Shown: positions 62,701 to 64,000 of the stretch, one piece after another
Position numbering within the stretch: position 1 is the stretch's first letter
Layout: every line of letters starts with the position of its first letter
NCBI RefSeq assembly: GCF_028769735.1
Contig: NC_088178.1
Coordinates: 10,132,857-10,196,856, forward strand
Direction: 5' to 3'
DNA from: Zonotrichia leucophrys gambelii
Lineage: Eukaryota; Chordata; Aves; Passeriformes; Passerellidae
DNA: 64,000 nt
Translations under genes and position numbers: made by a program
Notes under the pieces: model-generated
The model's database searches: none
What the model was told of the DNA's origin: nothing
What the model saw: only the letters and a program-made list of their open reading frames with translations

Positions 62701-64000
62701 GGGAGAAAGATACAGATGGCCAAGACAAAAGAATACAGGTTTTCATTTGCAATGCGGTTAAACTCAGATCTTTTCCTGATATAATTGGATGGGTCTGACT
62801 GGGACATGAGCCCTGAGCATGGCTGGCTCAGCCAAGACTTTAGTGGGCCTGTGGAACCCACAAGTGAGGGCTGTTCTCTGCTTGTGCTTGCACCTCTTTC
62901 TGTAGCATTTAAAAATGCACTCAAGGGCAGCCATCACAAGGCAAGGAAACTTTAGGCACCAGAACTGATGAATTCATTGGTAAAGGGAGTAGGAAGGAAA
63001 AGGGGCTGAGGAGCTTCTCTTTGGGAAGAGATCTACCATTTTTTTATCCATGTTTGGTACCCTGCAAAAACTGTGTTTGTGCCTAGGGTTTGTGGCCACT
63101 ATTTTAGCTGCAAGAGTAACTGAAGCAGAGGGAATGTGTGTACATGTTTTCTTATTTGTTGTATTTAATTTTTTAATTTTCCCCAAGCTGAGAAACACAA
63201 GTACTTTAAATGCAGCAACTGTGGTGACACCAGGAAGTAAGAATTTCAGGAAGCTGCAGAAGTGCCCTTATCAAACAAATTGAGGTAGGTTGGTTTTGTT
63301 TGTTTTAAGTAAAACAACAAAAAAAGAATTGGAAAAGTGCTACCTTCATAGGATGCAGTACAGGATACAAGTAAAGAAAAAAATTATGTCCCCAGTAAGG
63401 AGACAGTTGTCTCCTGCAAAAAGAAAAAAAAAAAACCCATGCAAAACCTTGGTTTGTGTCCCTTTTGGGGAACAATTCTTCAGACTTGCTGTTCTTTTAA
63501 GGGGTTTTTTTTTGTTTGTTTTTATGTCACTACTTTACAGTATTTTGAAAGGGGGATGTATGTCTGAAAGATTTTCTTTGTAGAAAAGAGAGAAAAAAAC
63601 TGTATCAGCAAATGGCTTATTGATGTGTTAAACAAAAAAAGTATGTGATTTACATTGAAAATTGTGAAAACCTAAGCTGAGATCTGTCTGCCAGATCAGT
63701 CCTAGTGAAAGTTCAGATGATGGACTGAGGTGGCTGTCAATCAGCACCTCTTTCAATCCATCTGTGTATCCATCCTCTTTCATACATCTGAGCAGCATGG
63801 GGAGAAAAAGAGGCTGGAAAGAGGACAAACTTCCAGTATATCTTCAGCTAATGGTTCATTTAAAGTACTTCATATTTGAGGTATAGGTTTTTTCCTTTTT
63901 TTTCCTATTTTTTCCTAAATTTGGTTCTAATAGTCTGCTATAGCATTCTATGACTTACACTTTAGTTCTAAATTGTTTTAAGTTTTTCAGGTATTTAGAA
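50746..64000. other. Intergenic, gene-free stretch to the window end
   Basis: No exon, tRNA-like or transposon sequence was recognised in 13 kb. A 23-bp tandem duplication lies at 52038-52083. Open frames such as 53103-53456 plus (117 codons), 58421-58798 minus and 62556-62924 minus have no recognisable motifs and no convincing splice context. Poly-A/T runs occur near 60574, 60958 and 63420. No exon of VAV3, the gene expected next by vertebrate synteny, is visible. Confidence 0.55.
52038..52083 (+). repeat. 23-bp tandem duplication (one mismatch)
   Basis: CTTCAGAATCACATCTACTC plus CAG at 52038-52060 is repeated at 52061-52083 with a single A-to-C change (CATCTCCTCCAG). Confidence 0.92.

Overview
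The window is vertebrate nuclear DNA, and almost certainly from a bird. The reasons are GT-AG introns around a recognisable vertebrate gene, an AT-leaning background, sparse interspersed repeats, and the fact that the clear young-type repeats are CR1 LINE fragments, the dominant retroelement of bird genomes. No Alu- or B1-type SINEs were seen. One protein-coding gene can be supported.

Positions 1-22260 hold the 3' part of SLC25A24 (SCaMC-1, the Ca2+-regulated mitochondrial ATP-Mg/phosphate carrier) on the + strand. Exon 1, which encodes the N-terminus and EF-hand 1, lies upstream of the window, so bases 1-10374 are read as the 3' part of intron 1. This intron carries two CR1 fragments. Nine coding exons between 10375 and 19944 give 414 codons plus a stop. 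They match human SCaMC-1 from about residue 62 to the C-terminus. They encode EF-hands 2-4, the amphipathic linker, and all three mitochondrial-carrier repeats. All splice junctions are GT-AG and the phases agree throughout. A 3' UTR of about 2.3 kb ends at an AATAAA at 22239-22244 followed by a GT-rich tract.

The most interesting item inside the gene is a 33-nt, exon-like segment at 11131-11163 in intron 3. It has a strong acceptor, a usable donor and the correct phase. It would insert 11 acidic residues directly in front of the Ca2+ loop of EF-hand 4, at the junction where, as I recall, the paralogue SLC25A25 has a known alternative exon.

Positions 22260-64000 look like a gene-poor intergenic stretch. 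From vertebrate gene order the next gene on this side should be VAV3, but I found no VAV3 exon. The main landmark is an isolated CpG-rich block at about 26980-27470. It sits next to an (AAC)n/(AAT)n microsatellite and contains a near-perfect CTCF motif, a pyrimidine-rich tandem repeat and four 35-bp repeats, each with a CACATG box. It could be an insulator or an orphan promoter. The rest holds ancient repeats (a MIR-type SINE at about 39 kb, an L3/MIR-like fragment at about 50.6 kb), a CR1 scrap at 40.85 kb, a few short tandem duplications, and stretches that could be conserved non-coding elements. Conservation cannot be tested here. Many open frames exist in both strands but none has family motifs or splice support, so they are treated as chance.
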